Shown here in pieces: positions 22,080 to 33,522 of a stretch of 64,000 bases of DNA (positions are counted from its first letter, which is position 1; the number at the start of each line of letters is the position of its first letter). The notes below the pieces were generated by a model. That model saw only the letters and a program-made list of their open reading frames with translations, was not told the DNA's origin and made no database searches. This stretch comes from Bombyx mori (lineage: Eukaryota > Arthropoda > Insecta > Lepidoptera > Bombycidae). Position numbers and translations under genes: made by a program. The stretch is taken from NCBI RefSeq assembly GCF_030269925.1, contig NC_085128.1, positions 10,046,501-10,110,500 on the forward strand, read 5' to 3'.

Positions 22080-22476
22080 GCCCGCTTCGACGAGATGAGA
22101 GCCCTCTTGTCGTGGCCGCTGGAAACTACATACCCGACCCTGTAGACCGAATGGTAAATCGTCGACGTCGCCCAAAGCACGTCATTACGGATCCTCCTGG
22201 TCCATTAACAGTGCACCACAAGCACCGGTCACCGTCCACCGTCCCGCGAGCGACGGGTTCGACGAGCGAATTAACCCATAGACACAGCCCACTGAGTTTC
22301 TCGCCGGATCTTCTGTGAGTCGCGTTTCCGATCCGGTGGTAGATTCTGCGACGCACTGCTCTTGCTAGGGTCAGTGTTAGCAACTCTCCGGTTTGAGCCC
22401 CGTGAGCTCACCTACAAACGTTAGGGTGAAGCTGAAATAGCTTCTCAAGGCTATCAGCATAGGAATAAAATAAAAA
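22080..22476 (+). mobile_element. 5'-truncated Jockey-clade element: ORF2 end and 3' UTR
   Basis: From about 22085 the frame reads DESPLVVAAGNYIPDP, then NRRRRPKHVITDPPGPLTV, the same end-of-ORF2 signature as the Jockey copy at 47270-47370 (LIVAAADYSPNP and RRRPRHVLTDPSDPITF) but from a different family. A 3' UTR follows with GAGTTTCTCGCCGGATCTTC and GGTGGTAGATTCTGCGACG, GTGTTAGCAACTCTCCGG, ending in GGAATAAAATAAAAAA. A TCTCGCCGGATCTTC-like block is also in the 47485 3' UTR. Confidence 0.75.
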
Positions 22477-22480
22477 AGCC

Positions 22481-22690
22481 CGCTTCGCTGGGTATTTAAA
22501 ATTAACATTATTATTTATTGTCATTATTATTAGGGAGTCCAACACTCATATCAATATTGGCCTATCCATTAAGTACATGTATTTTCTACATGGATACCAA
22601 GCTTCAAGTCAATCGGATGCATGGTTCAGTAGTTATAGCAGAACATCCTTACAAACCCCTGTAGATTTATATATTAGTATAGATAGATAG
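22481..22690 (+). repeat. Lep1-like interspersed repeat, family 2
   Basis: GCCCGCTTCGCTGGGTATTT, a block AGGGAGTCCAACACTCATAT, then GTCAATCGGATGCATGGTTC and an ending ATATTAGTATAGATAGATAG. A second copy with the same order is at 36960-37185. Confidence 0.7.
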
Positions 22691-23303
22691 TATTCCCGAA
22701 ACAAATACACATCGGCTTAATTATTATTGTCAGGCGGGATTTTTTTTAATTGTCAGGTTACTCAACTCCGTAGATTACGCAGGTAACAATTTAAACTTTA
22801 GGGGAGTTACATGATAAGCCGAAGGATTCCGGCGACTCGGCACTCTGCGTGCAGTTCGATCCAATTTTGGAGTACGTTAACAAATTGGGACAAATCTGCA
22901 AAGTTCGTCTATAAGTTTTGAAGTGGTCGGTTCTGTTGCCTAGTATACTGCTGGGATAAGAACTCAGTAACATTAAATGTTTGCTTACAAGTTGAATATT
23001 CATGTTTTACGGTACTTTAGCTGAGATATGGCCTATTCATTTCTTGTCCAAACACTTACATTCAGACAATAACGTGTTTGCAGGCTTATTTTAAGCTAGC
23101 AGCGATTGTTGTAAGTTTACATAAATCCCAGGTGCTTAGGACTAAGATAAATACTTTACGAGCGAACTTTGACTATTACAAAATATGTACAAAATGTTAT
23201 TGCTCACAATATAGTAATTTGTACATAAGAGAGAGTTTAAACGGATTTTTTATGGAGGATTTTAAGGAACTAAATACTATTTTGTGTTCAAATAAATGTT
23301 TTT
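22691..23303. other. Intergenic sequence, nothing recognised
   Basis: Scattered short frames only, none with a familiar motif. Confidence 0.4.
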
Positions 23304-23552
23304 ATTTTTTTATTGCTTATGTGTGTGGACGAGTTCACGGCCCATTTGGTGTTAAGTGGTTACCGGAGCCCATAAACATCTACAACGTAAACGCTGCCAC
23401 CTACTTTGAGTTATAAGTTCTAAGGTCTCGGTATAGTTACAACGGCTGCCTTACCCTTCAAACCGAAACGCATTACTGCTTCACGGCAGAAATAGGCAGG
23501 GTGGTGGTACCTACCTGTGCGGACTCACAACACGTCCTACCACCAGTAATAA
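23304..23552 (-). mobile_element. Bm1 SINE
   Basis: Near-consensus minus-strand copy, A-rich tail at 23304-23315 and 5' truncation at the ACTGGTGGTAGG motif (23540-23552). Confidence 0.9.
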
Positions 23553-24394
23553 AATGTAGCTAAGTAGTCTCGTACATATTAGCAAATAATTGTTAAGTAT
23601 GATGTAAAAGTCTCATGTATTTTTTTTTTGTAAAGCGCAGTAATCTAATAAATACTGTTATACTGTTATTAGAAGTAAGATCACGTCAACATACATTAAA
23701 ACATTCGTTTTGTTTTGTAATATTATTCCGAGAGATGTAACGTTCAACGTATTAACCACGTGTTCGTAATAACGTCGCATCATTTCTTATCGGTCTCTCA
23801 CTGCTTATACCCAAGCGTTTTTTCGTAGCTTAACCACAAGTATTATGAGCATCTCGGTAAGATCGAGTCATCGGTTTGAGAATGAGGTGTTTTTTTATAT
23901 TGCTTTCAGTTTTTCTTGAAGCAACTTGATAAAGTAAAACGTGTTACAAATTTTCCATTCACATTTTTTTAATAATTCGTACACAGTTCTTTGGAACATG
24001 CCTATTAGTAGTGATAAAAAAAAACGAGAAAAACAACAATACAACATTGAGAAATATGAAGCGTAGTTCACACCTTTTACCTAACATTTCAGTAGGTACG
24101 TAGGAGTATTATAATTGCTGTAAGAGCTTCTAAGCTATACAGATAATTGCCTCTGGAACAGATGGCTTTATTGATCTTCTTTAGAAAATGTCTTCGGTCT
24201 TCGGAAAGTTTAGCTAAAACAGCATTCTACACTTTTGATGACATCGCTTTATTCCCTAATGTTTTATGCTCTTATAGAGAAAAACAAAAAGAAAATGAGT
24301 ATATTGAAGCATAGCCGATCTTATGTCTAGTCAATTGAATGTTAAAAAAGACATTAAAAATAAATGATTTCAAATACAAACTTATTTTTATTTT
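23553..24394. other. Intergenic sequence, nothing recognised
   Basis: AT-rich; no gene or repeat identified. Confidence 0.4.
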
Positions 24395-24695
24395 TAATCT
24401 TCTTTAAATATAAAAATAAATTGCTGTTCGTTAGTCTCGCTAATACTCGAGAACGGCTGGACCGATTTGTCTAATTGTGGTCTTGAATTATTTGTGGAAG
24501 TCCAGAGAAGGTTTAAAAGGTAGATTGATATGAAAATGCTCGGAATTAAATAAAAATAACAATTTTGTTTTTCCTTTGATGTGTCCCCCGTCGGACGGAT
24601 TCCTTTTGTTTGTTTTAAGTTTAATTTATACAAAAGCTTAGGGTCTTTTATTTATCGATTGAGGCACTACGAAGTCTGCCGGGTCAGCTAGTTTT
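24395..24695 (+). repeat. Lep1-like interspersed repeat, family 3
   Basis: Contains GAGAACGGCTGGACCGATTT and ends GTCTGCCGGGTCAGCTAGTT, a typical start and end of a lepidopteran non-autonomous repeat class. The relic at 59435-59545 (CTCGGAAACGGCTCCAACGA) is a distant second copy. Confidence 0.45.
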
Positions 24696-24892
24696 AAATA
24701 AAATATTTTCATTTGAATTTAGTTGTAGAAAACTGTTTTAACATCTGGTGGAACTTTAATAACGAGATTGTTTGTGATAAAGTACGAACGTGTATGTTCA
24801 TATATGTATGTACAAAATGTGTAATGAAACGAGTTATGGGAGTTGTATAAGTTTTAAGGCAATGTCTGTGTAAATGTATTAATAAATTAAGT

Positions 24893-24965
24893 CTTCGTGA
24901 CCTAGAAGATAAGACGGCCGATGTACTCCTGCCGAGCGATGCAATTGTGCCTGTGTTCAAATACC
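24893..24965 (+). repeat. tRNA-derived SINE head
   Basis: GTCTTCGTGACCTAGAAGAT, AAGACGGCC, then GAGCGATGCAATTGTGCC and TGTTCAAATACC: A-box-like and B-box-like parts of the same tRNA-derived head as at 2450-2515. The body after it is lost. Confidence 0.55.
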
Positions 24966-27900
24966 ACAATCTAACCATTTTTTCTATGAAATTCGTGTAA
25001 AATATATGCTCACGAACAACTTTCGCGACGAATGAATCGTGTGATTAAAATCAAACCGACAAAATTTGAAATGTTGATAATTACCTGTGTTATGTAGGCA
25101 CGCCCATATCACTTGCCCGTCTCTTTTCTTGCCTTTTTCTTCCGTGAACTAATCATGTTCCGGTTTGAAGAGTGAGAGAGTCAACATTACAAAATACAAC
25201 AAGATACATTACAAACTTAGATACATTTGTATCTCAAGGCCCGGCATTCCCATTGTTTAAGTCTATGTGTTACGGAAACCACTAAACAACAGTTGTGTAG
25301 TGAGTTCGTTCACCCGCTCATGCAGTAAATAAATAAGTAGGCTGTTTTTCTATATCTACAAGTTCTTTGTAATTAATAAAAGATTAACGTAGTTTTCTCA
25401 TCTTTAAGTACACGTAATAAACCGGTTATATTTCAAACAAACAAGATAAAATGTAATTAGAACAGACTTATATTTATATAAGGCTATGTTTACACTTACA
25501 TACATCTTTGGGTTGAAAAAAAAATGTTTACCAATCATGCTTTGCGAATTCCCATCACGTTGATGTAATGAGAAATTATTTTCCTTCGAAAAACTCTGAT
25601 CTTTATCGGAATATGATGACACTTGAACTGTTAATGAATTATCGTATTAAATGAGTGACATTTTCATATGCCTTATTAAAGAACTTTATTGTTTAGTGTT
25701 AAATTTCAAAATTAATAATGTTATTGTATAATATAGCGATGTTACAACCATAACACTTATTATTTAAAACGGAATATTTACTAGTGTATTATACGAAATT
25801 AGTTCCTGATATTTTAAAGTAATAATTGTTATGTTCGTGACCATGTTATTTTAAAATCATAATTATATTACAACCACCTTCTGTAACTTTGAAAATACTC
25901 AGTTTTATCCACTCTATATATATATTGGTATATATTGTTTTGCTGATGGGACTTACCCCTAAGACTCTAAGATGGGTACTGAAGCTATTTGAGAGAGCAT
26001 GATAAATACGAACTTTTCCGAAAAATTACGAAGGAAAATCTTTTCTCACTATATCTATACGTAATCATGTTCTTTCGCCTTTCATGACTCAAGGCGGTAA
26101 TGTCAAACACGATAGCGATGACGTTTGGCGATTATGCAGCCATATGTGTTATTATCGGTGATGTTTTGATAAGGAGACACGCTACGCGGCTGTTGTTTAC
26201 AGACGCCGCGAATCTGTGTGCGTGTGTGCGCTTGTACTATTTATTGTCTGTTGTGTGTGCACGTTTACAGTGCACTAGTGGACTTGACTAATTCATTGTT
26301 ATTTAGTACTCATATGTCAAATTTGTACTTGTGTGGACACGGTTGGAGAATACTCGTATTTAACTTCGCCAATCTAGAGTGATTGTTACTGCTTCTTCAT
26401 CATCCGGCCATGTTGGTAATACCATCATATCATTAAGCTCTATAATTTTCCTATTTTTGTTATTGCATAGATAAGAGTTCAGAGTCCGTCTGGTGTTGTG
26501 GTTATCCATCTTGAGCCATGAGCCATGAGTTTAAAACACGAAAGGCTTGAAGTAGCATTAAGTAGGAGAAACAGCTTTTTTAAGAATTGTCAGGGCTGTG
26601 AAGTTTAAGCTTGACACCTTTAGAAACTGTAACCAATGTTAAATTGATGTCATCAATAAAATATACCTACTGACACTAACTGTCTTAATTACGCGTAGTT
26701 GAAAATTCACTAGACTAAAATAGTAATTGAAATTCATCACCTTGATTGCTAACAGTAAACATGCACCACCAGGATCTCATTTATTTAACTTTTATAGCTT
26801 CAACAAGCCGTGCCAATTAATTTTGTTTAGCTATTCTGTAAGTTAATATTTTACATCTTTTTACACGTCCCTGAAGAATTTTCATTAATTTAGGTGAAAC
26901 ATGTTCTCAAGCGCTACTGTTAGCGGCGAATTAATGTCTGACAAAAAGAAAATTAATTTTGTTATGTTAACTCACCATAATGGTTCTAAAATCAATATAA
27001 AATGCATTTGCATGATTATGAGCCCCGAAATAAATTGATTGACTACGTTGCTAAAATAACACAGGTTGTTCAAGTAAATTTTTGTCATGTGAACGAGTCA
27101 CGAACTAAAGTAGGTGTTTCAGGTCGACTCGTAGCTGGAAAAGCATCAAACCAGTCAGTCGCGGTCCGTGAGTGCCACAGCTACCACGCTTCCCTCACTC
27201 TACAGCTACGCGCTACGCCGTAGCGATTACTACGACAATAAATAATAAATAAAAATTGGGATTTGAAAAAACTATTCTAATTATTTATTGCTAAACTGTT
27301 CTGGTGTTTGTTGCAACACGTGAAAAATATATCGTGTAGAAATTTGTTTAAACTAATTCAGTTGAGACTAACACTCTAAATGTTTGAGTAAACAATGAGA
27401 TCGTGTGCAAATGAAAAGAATGTGGTGTATTGTTTGATTGTTGCACGATAATAGGCCGTTTGTGTGCGGTGAGTTTTAGTTTTAATATTATTAGTTTTAG
27501 TCCAAAAGCGTCTTTGGTTACCTTAAAATTTAGATTTTGTTACGGTGCAAAATTAAAACTTCATCAATTTTTGACCCTAAATGTGACAAAAGTAAAGTAA
27601 ATTAGTACACAAAAAAATTGGTGTACAAACAGAAGAAAAACAGTTACTTAGCTATTTTACTTTTACCTGTTTTTGTAAAGATTATTATCTGGTATATATT
27701 TTAGATTAAAAAAATTATAATTTATTGTTTGTAAATAAAGATTGACTCATATTTAAATGACTATATTTGATTACCAGTTTATGGATCAAAAGATCTATTC
27801 TTTCGATGATTTATTTTAGTTCCACAAGCGTTAAGTATTTTATTTAAGGTTTTTATTTTAAATTTCGACTGTTTAAATAAATAAGTAAAACATTTCTTTC

Positions 27901-28519
27901 TAGAGTATTCTAATGTCTAAAGAATAGGCATTAATAATACTGAAAACCGTGTAAAAATTATCGGTACTACCTACCTACATTTCATTCTTACATTATTTTT
28001 ATTTTAGTTACACAAATAAATAGTCTAGTCTACATTTTTGGCTAATCAAAACAAGGAACGAAATTTTAACACTGAGGCTAATTTTTTATTTTTTATCAAT
28101 ATCGATCTCCAAAAACAAAATCGAAGATGAAGCATAAATTGATTCTTGATAATTTTATTTCGGTTTTTAATGAACTTTCAAATAATTAGATTATTAAATT
28201 AACGTCGTCTATCGACGAGTAATTTCAATGAAATTTGAATTGCTCTATTCACTTCACAGATATTAATTGGTTCAAACAACGATGTAGTTTTTGTCATATT
28301 GCTTTTACGAAAAATAAACATTGTTGAACAACCTGTTCCATCGTTCTTGTTAAAAATTCGAGTTTTCGATTCTGAATTTTGTTGTTTTCATTATTTTACA
28401 ATAAATGTATTTATTTTCAGTCGAATATATAGTTTCAATTTTCCGGTCAGTACCTATTTTCAATGGAACATTTTTGCATTTTGTTCGTAAAATAAGATGA
28501 AGTTATTTTATCAGTGAGG
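24966..28519. other. Long AT-rich stretch with two less AT-rich islands
   Basis: No gene recognised in 3.5 kb. Two segments stand out by higher GC: about 26095-26285 and 27115-27235. Neither has a frame with a known motif. The second contains an initiator-like TCAGT at 27156-27160 and a cluster of CG dinucleotides. Confidence 0.4.
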
Positions 28520-28690
28520 CGTATTGTGACGTTAATGGGCTGATACATCCGCACATTTTATCCTTGGGCCCGCGGTCTGCTCCCAACATCTGCAGACTGT
28601 CAAGTCCAACTGCATACCCCCCGTGCCTCCTAGGCGCGGATACCCCGTAGGAGGTTCGGCTCGCTTCCCGAAAATATGCAACCATATGAC
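28520..28690 (+). repeat. GC-rich segment, probable retrotransposon fragment
   Basis: About 170 bp with GGGCCCGCGGTCTGCTCCC, AAGTCCAACTGCATACCCCC, and GGCGCGGATACCCCGTAGGA. Pieces resemble 33265-33300 (GGTCCGCGGTAGGCACGGAT) and 59868-59935 (AAGTCCAACACACCCCGCGC), so it belongs to a repeat family, which I cannot name. Confidence 0.4.
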
Positions 28691-29691
28691 AATTTGAAAC
28701 AGTTCGTTTATTTATTTATAACTGTGAAATATTCAAGGTTATTGATAATTTTGGAGCAATGACTTATATGAGTATGAAACCTTGTAGAAAAGAACGCGCT
28801 GTTGATTTTCGGCCAAAATAAATGTGGTACTAAAGTATTAATTAAAACGTCTTACTCAACGCGTACGTTTATACCAATAACAAACCATAAATAACGCCAC
28901 GAACACACGCAGGTTCGTAGAACGAAAGTGAAGTTGTTGATAAAAAACGGCTGTTACGCTGTTAAGATTTATTTTATGTATGTATTTACTGTCTCACGTT
29001 TGAGACCCAATTATTGTGGTTTTGAAAAATTCCAAAATTATGTTCCTCTCTAAGGTGATTTTGAGTGTGGGTAAGGGTATGTGAGAGTTGGCACGTATCA
29101 ATATCACAAACGTACCTAATTGTACCACGAAGCAATCATGCACGCGTCTGAAGTCATAGTAGTGATTAGAATGCAATTGAAACTTCCAGATTGACGTTCA
29201 TATTGTATTTTATCTGTATGTAGGATTTTGTAACCGTTTAAAACATCTGTCAATCGATGTCAATTTTTGTTATGAATCCGCAAAATTATGCACGTCTTTC
29301 ATAACAGATGTGTTAAATTTGAGATTGACTAACGTTAGATATCAGGTTACCGAAATCTTTGTGTTTTGAGTTTTTCTATTTTGAAAAATTCCAAAATTAT
29401 ATTGCTCTCCAAGATGACTTTGAGTGCGGGTAAGGGTATATGAGAGTTGGCACGTGTCAATATCACAAACGTACCTAATTGTACCACGAAGCAATCATGC
29501 ATGCGTCTGAAGTCATAGTAGTGATTAGAATGCAGTTGAAACTTCCAGAGTGACGTTCATATTGTATTTTATCTGTAGGATTTTGTAACCGTTTAAAACA
29601 TATGTCAATCGATGCCAATTTTTATTATGAAATCGCGAAATTTTGCCCGCCTTTCATAACAGATGTGTTAAACCCTTTCATAACAGATGTA

Positions 29692-29938
29692 TAGTGGTGG
29701 TAGGACCTCTTGTGAGTCCGCGCGGGTAGGTACCACCGCCCTGCCTATTTCTGCCGTGAAGCAGTAATGCGTTTCGGTTTGAAGGGTGGAGCAGTCGTTG
29801 TAACTATACCTACTGAGATCTTTAGAACTTATATCTCAAGGTGGGTGGCGCATTTACATTGTAGGTGTTCATGGGCTCCAGTAACCACTTAATAACAGGT
29901 AGGGTGTGAGCTCGTCCACCCATCTAAGCAATAAAAAA
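29692..29938 (+). mobile_element. Bm1 SINE inside tandem unit 2
   Basis: Near-consensus plus-strand copy from TAGTGGTGGTAGGACC to the AATAAAAAAA tail. Just 5' of it an extra CCCTTTCATAACAGATGTA repeats the sequence found 25 bp upstream. Confidence 0.92.
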
Positions 29939-30310
29939 ATTGAGGTTGACAAACGTTAGATATCAGGTTACTGAAATTTATGTGTTTTGAGTTTTTCTAT
30001 TTTGAAAAATTCCAAAATCATGCTGCTCTCCAAGGTGACTTTGAGTGTGGGTAAGGGTATGTGCGAGTTGGCACGTGTCAATATCACAAACGTACCTAAT
30101 TGTACCACGAAACTATCATGCACGCGTCTGAAGTCATAGTAATGATTAGAATGCAATTGAAACTTCCCGAGTGACGTTCATATTGTATTTTATCTGTAGG
30201 ATTTGGTAACCGTTTAAAACATCTGTCAATCGATGCCAATTTTTATTATGAAATCGCGAAATTATGCACGCCTTTCATAACAGATGTGTTAAACCCTTTC
30301 ATAACAGATG

Positions 30311-30553
30311 TATAGTGGTGGTAGGACCTCTTGTGAGTCCGCGCGGGTAGGTACCACCGCCCTGCCTATTTCTGATGTGAAGCAGTAATGCGTTTCGGTT
30401 TGAAGGGTAGGGCAGCCGTTGTAACTAAACAGATCTTTAGAACTTATATCTCAAGGTGGGTGGCGCATTTACATTGTAGGTGTTCATGGGCTCCAGTAAC
30501 CACTTAATAACAGGTGGGCTGTGAGCTCGTCCACCCATCTAAGCAATAAAAAA
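30311..30553 (+). mobile_element. Bm1 SINE inside tandem unit 3
   Basis: Same insertion site, same extra 19 bases 5' of the SINE and nearly the same sequence as the unit 2 copy, with small differences (GATGTGAAGCAG instead of GCCGTGAAGCAG). It is a duplicate of one insertion event. Confidence 0.92.
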
Positions 30554-31204
30554 ATTTGAGGTTGACAAACGTTAGATATCAGGCTACCGAAATCAATGTG
30601 CTTTGAGTTTTTCTATTTTGAAAAATTCCAAAATCATGCTGCTCTCCAAGGTGACTTTGAGTGTGGGTAAGGGTATGTGCGAGTTGGCACGTGTCAACAC
30701 AAATCACAAACGTACCTAATTGTACCACGAAGCAATCATGCACGCGTCTGAAGTCATAGTAGTGATTAGAAAGCAATTGAAACTTCCAGAGTGACGTTCA
30801 TATTGTATTTTATCTGTAGGATTTTGTAACCGCTTAAAACATATGTCAATCGATGCCAATTTTTGTTATGAAACCGCGTAATTATGCACGCCTTTCAAAA
30901 CAGATGTGGTAAATTTGAGGTTGAAAAACGTTAGATATCAGGTTTCAGAAATGTATGTGTTTCGTGTTTTTTTATTCTGCCGAAGTTAGCATAAAACGCT
31001 ACGTTACCAAGTACCTTTTTAGTTCAGGGCGCGTACCTTCGATTTGTATTATAAGAAGTTAAATAACGACTGTTTGTTAGCTAAACTTTTAATAGCTTCA
31101 CTTTGTATGGAAGTGGTGCTATTTGTACACATTCTGGAAAGCTAAATATATTGAATTTTTCTTTTAATAACCTTCAAACTTTATTAAAAAAAAGTGTTTA
31201 TTTA

Positions 31205-31415
31205 TATATTTAAATGGGCAGACGAATTCGCTGCTGTATTATTGTTAAATTACCAGTCGTAGTGTAAGTTAAAACATGAGGCTCAACTTTCAATGGTATT
31301 GCAATATAGTTATCCTACACTTAAATCAGAAATTCACGCAGTACTTCTCAGCAGAAATGGACACAGCGTTGGTACCCGCTCATGTGGTATGTCATTGCGC
31401 CGTACCACTATTAAA
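31205..31415 (-). mobile_element. Degenerate Bm1 SINE
   Basis: GGGCAGACGAATTCGCTGC, then CAGTACTTCTCAGCAGAAAT, GGACACAGCGTTGGTACCCG keep the minus-strand Bm1 order with heavy divergence. Confidence 0.4.
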
Positions 31416-32061
31416 ATAATGGGAAAATTAGATGCGTGACAAGAAGAATTTAATTTAAAAAAACACGCAATTCGATGCATGATTTATCGTACATGTGTGT
31501 TTAGATGACTAAATATATGTATATATCAGAATCAAATCACAGTTTTATTTAATTTTATCTAAAAACAAGAAAATTGATTGATCAGCCTACAGGACGTCCA
31601 TTTGTAAAAATTACCATTGACATTACCTGGGTCGCCACTAAGGCAGTGCCTATTTCTGAGGACTCGTGATAAATTCGTTTGAAAAAGAATATCATCATCC
31701 CAGTTCATAATACAAAGTGTTGAAATGGAGTTCTATAAACCTTAGAGTTGAGGAAATGACTCTTAAAAAATATAAACAGTCATTCGTTAGTCAAGGATGA
31801 AATAAAAATTGGCAATTTCTTTCGTAACACAATAAACAATTCATTCAACAAGCTAAATCTTTTCTTTTCCGTTACTCTGTTTCTAATGAGATTGCGAACT
31901 TTCAACCGTTTTTAGACACTTTAGGTTAACTTCTATCGCATTCTTAATGAACGACTTGCGTAACGAACGCTTTGGCTGTAAATGTATTTTGTAATTACAT
32001 GTGTTGTTCAAATATTTGTATTTAATGTTGATTAAAACAATATCAACAATTAGCTTTATGA
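31416..32061. other. Intergenic sequence, nothing recognised
   Basis: AT-rich; no gene or repeat identified. Confidence 0.4.
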
Positions 32062-32517
32062 TCGACTAGCGGCCCGCTCCGGCTTCGCTCGGGTCTTTAA
32101 CAAAAATTACAACGATATTTGACGTTGTTTTATTTTTTTAAATAAAAGAACGCTTATTGCGGCATAACTATAATAGTTAGACATATGCTGTCGCGACACT
32201 TTTTGTAAATAATAATGTGTTCTACAAAGTCGGTGTACCTACCTACATTATTTTATTCTATCATCAATAGTTTTCGCAGGGCACGCGATGTAAAGAATAT
32301 TTTAGGTAATTTTTTTACACCTTCGGTTACATTATTGGCGTTTTAGTAAAGATCCCTAATTTATTTCAAAAACGATTATAGCCTATGTCACTCGGGAATA
32401 GTGTAGCCTCCAAACAGTGAAAGAATTTTTCAAATCGGTTCAGTAGTTTCGGAGCCTATTCAATACAAACAATCAAATAAATCTTTCCTCTTTATAATAT
32501 TAGTACAGATAAGATAG
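32062..32517 (+). repeat. Lep1-like interspersed repeat, family 4 (copy 1)
   Basis: Opens CTAGCGGCCCGCTCCGGCTT, carries AACGATATTTGACGTTGTTT, GACATATGCTGTCGCGACAC and TCAGTAGTTTCGGAGCCTAT, and ends TTTATAATATTAGTACAGAT. Very similar to 61131-61562. These features match the Lep1 class of lepidopteran non-autonomous Helitron-like repeats as I know it. No coding capacity. Confidence 0.72.
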
Positions 32518-32859
32518 TAGAAGTTTTTAGTAAATAATAACGTTCACAATAACAAGTAAATCTTTCATATTGTGCAATCTGGTTTCGCATTGTTGGAAAA
32601 GCTACTTTAATGAATGTATTATAACTGAGTAAACATATACGAAACTCGATATATTTTATTTAGGTCATATCATATTATGTGGCCATATAGCAATTTCGTA
32701 AGAGTTCTCAATGTAATAATATACAACTGATAATATGGAAGCCATCGTTTAATAAGACAGAATGATACAATAGATTCATTGGTTGTGCGTAAGAGACAAG
32801 TCTCGTGACATTTATTTCTAATCATTTTAGTTTATTTAATCTTAGTATGGCGTATTGTG

Positions 32860-33322
32860 TGCTCACACATTATGTAAGAGAACGGCTTTTGCGTGACTTC
32901 GGCTCCTGATCCTTCCCGATGATGAAGGATACGGAGTGACCAGAAAGGGTGAAGTCGAGCGGCGCGCTATCTGCATTCTGGCGTTGTGCATGACAGTAGT
33001 TAAACGGCGATGAAGTTCTACGGAACTTTTGTGGAAGAACAATCCGTTGGCGAGATTTCGCCTTCCCACTCGGCAGGCTAACCCTGCTGGGTATTTCGGA
33101 ACACCAGCTGCGCCACTAGGTGCGCCTGATAGCGGTACTGGGCAGACCGACATCGTTGGGCATCCTCAGGGTGGTGTCGTGAGTTTCTTATTTTAGGTGG
33201 AGATCGGACGCCGGATGAAATAGTAGTAGTAGTGGGTATGGCCCTAGAGCATACTTGGGTCCGCGGTAGGCACGGATACTTCATGCATGAGGTTCGACCA
33301 CAAGCCTTATAAAAAAAAGCTA
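32860..33322 (+). repeat. GC-rich segment ending in a short poly(A), probable retrotransposon 3' part
   Basis: About 460 bp of clearly higher GC than its surroundings, ending TTATAAAAAAAAG, which suggests a plus-strand 3' tail. Open frames exist on the minus strand only (32863-33153, 33078-33329), with no motif. Its end (GTCCGCGGTAGGCACGGATA, ATGAGGTTCGACC) resembles 28575-28660. The element type is not resolved. Confidence 0.45.
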
Positions 33323-33429
33323 CTATCATTCTGATTATCTGTCGTGGAGCACGAATTCACGTTGGGATGTCGATAGGGTCTGGTGCCTCATAATACTAGC
33401 TCCGTTGTCGATCAGTGTGTGTTTTTTTT

Positions 33430-33522
33430 TGGCTGTGGCTTAGCTGTACCTCTGGCACTACTGAGTTCTACGAGTAATGGTGACTAGTCAGGTTAGGTAT
33501 GCCGTATGTCAATCCGATACTA
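33430..33522 (+). mobile_element. Degenerate CR1-like 3' tail
   Basis: GGCTGTGGCTTAGCTGTACC, TCTGGCACTACTGAG, then GAGTAATGGTGACTAGTCA keep the order of the tail at 63040-63152. Many changes, no clear poly(A). Confidence 0.45.

Larger units (their letters stand above)
29022..30975. repeat. Tandem array of four units (about 359 bp each, two enlarged by Bm1)
   Basis: The block starting TTGAAAAATTCCAAAAT recurs at 29022, 29381, 30002 and 30618. Each unit continues with GGGTAAGGGTATGTG, GTACCTAATTGTACCACGAA, GAAGTCATAGTAGTGATTAG, GACGTTCATATTGTATTTTA, CTGTCAATCGATG-like and CTTTCATAACAGATGTG, and closes with GTTAGATATCAGGTTACCGA. Spacings are 359, 621 and 616 bp; the extra 260 bp of units 2 and 3 is a Bm1 SINE at the same site. 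Sequence identity between units is high. Short frames on the minus strand in each unit begin at TTG, not ATG, so coding is not supported. Confidence 0.88.

Noticed and set aside
28994..30776. Repeated minus-strand frames HSNHYYDFRRVHD... in the tandem units, as a possible small-protein family
   Set aside because: The frames start at TTG, not ATG, the initiating context is not conserved, and similarity is fully explained by recent DNA duplication.
28980..30980. CRISPR-like or satellite array
   Set aside because: Units are hundreds of bases long with no spacers, and there are only four; this is a eukaryotic tandem duplication.
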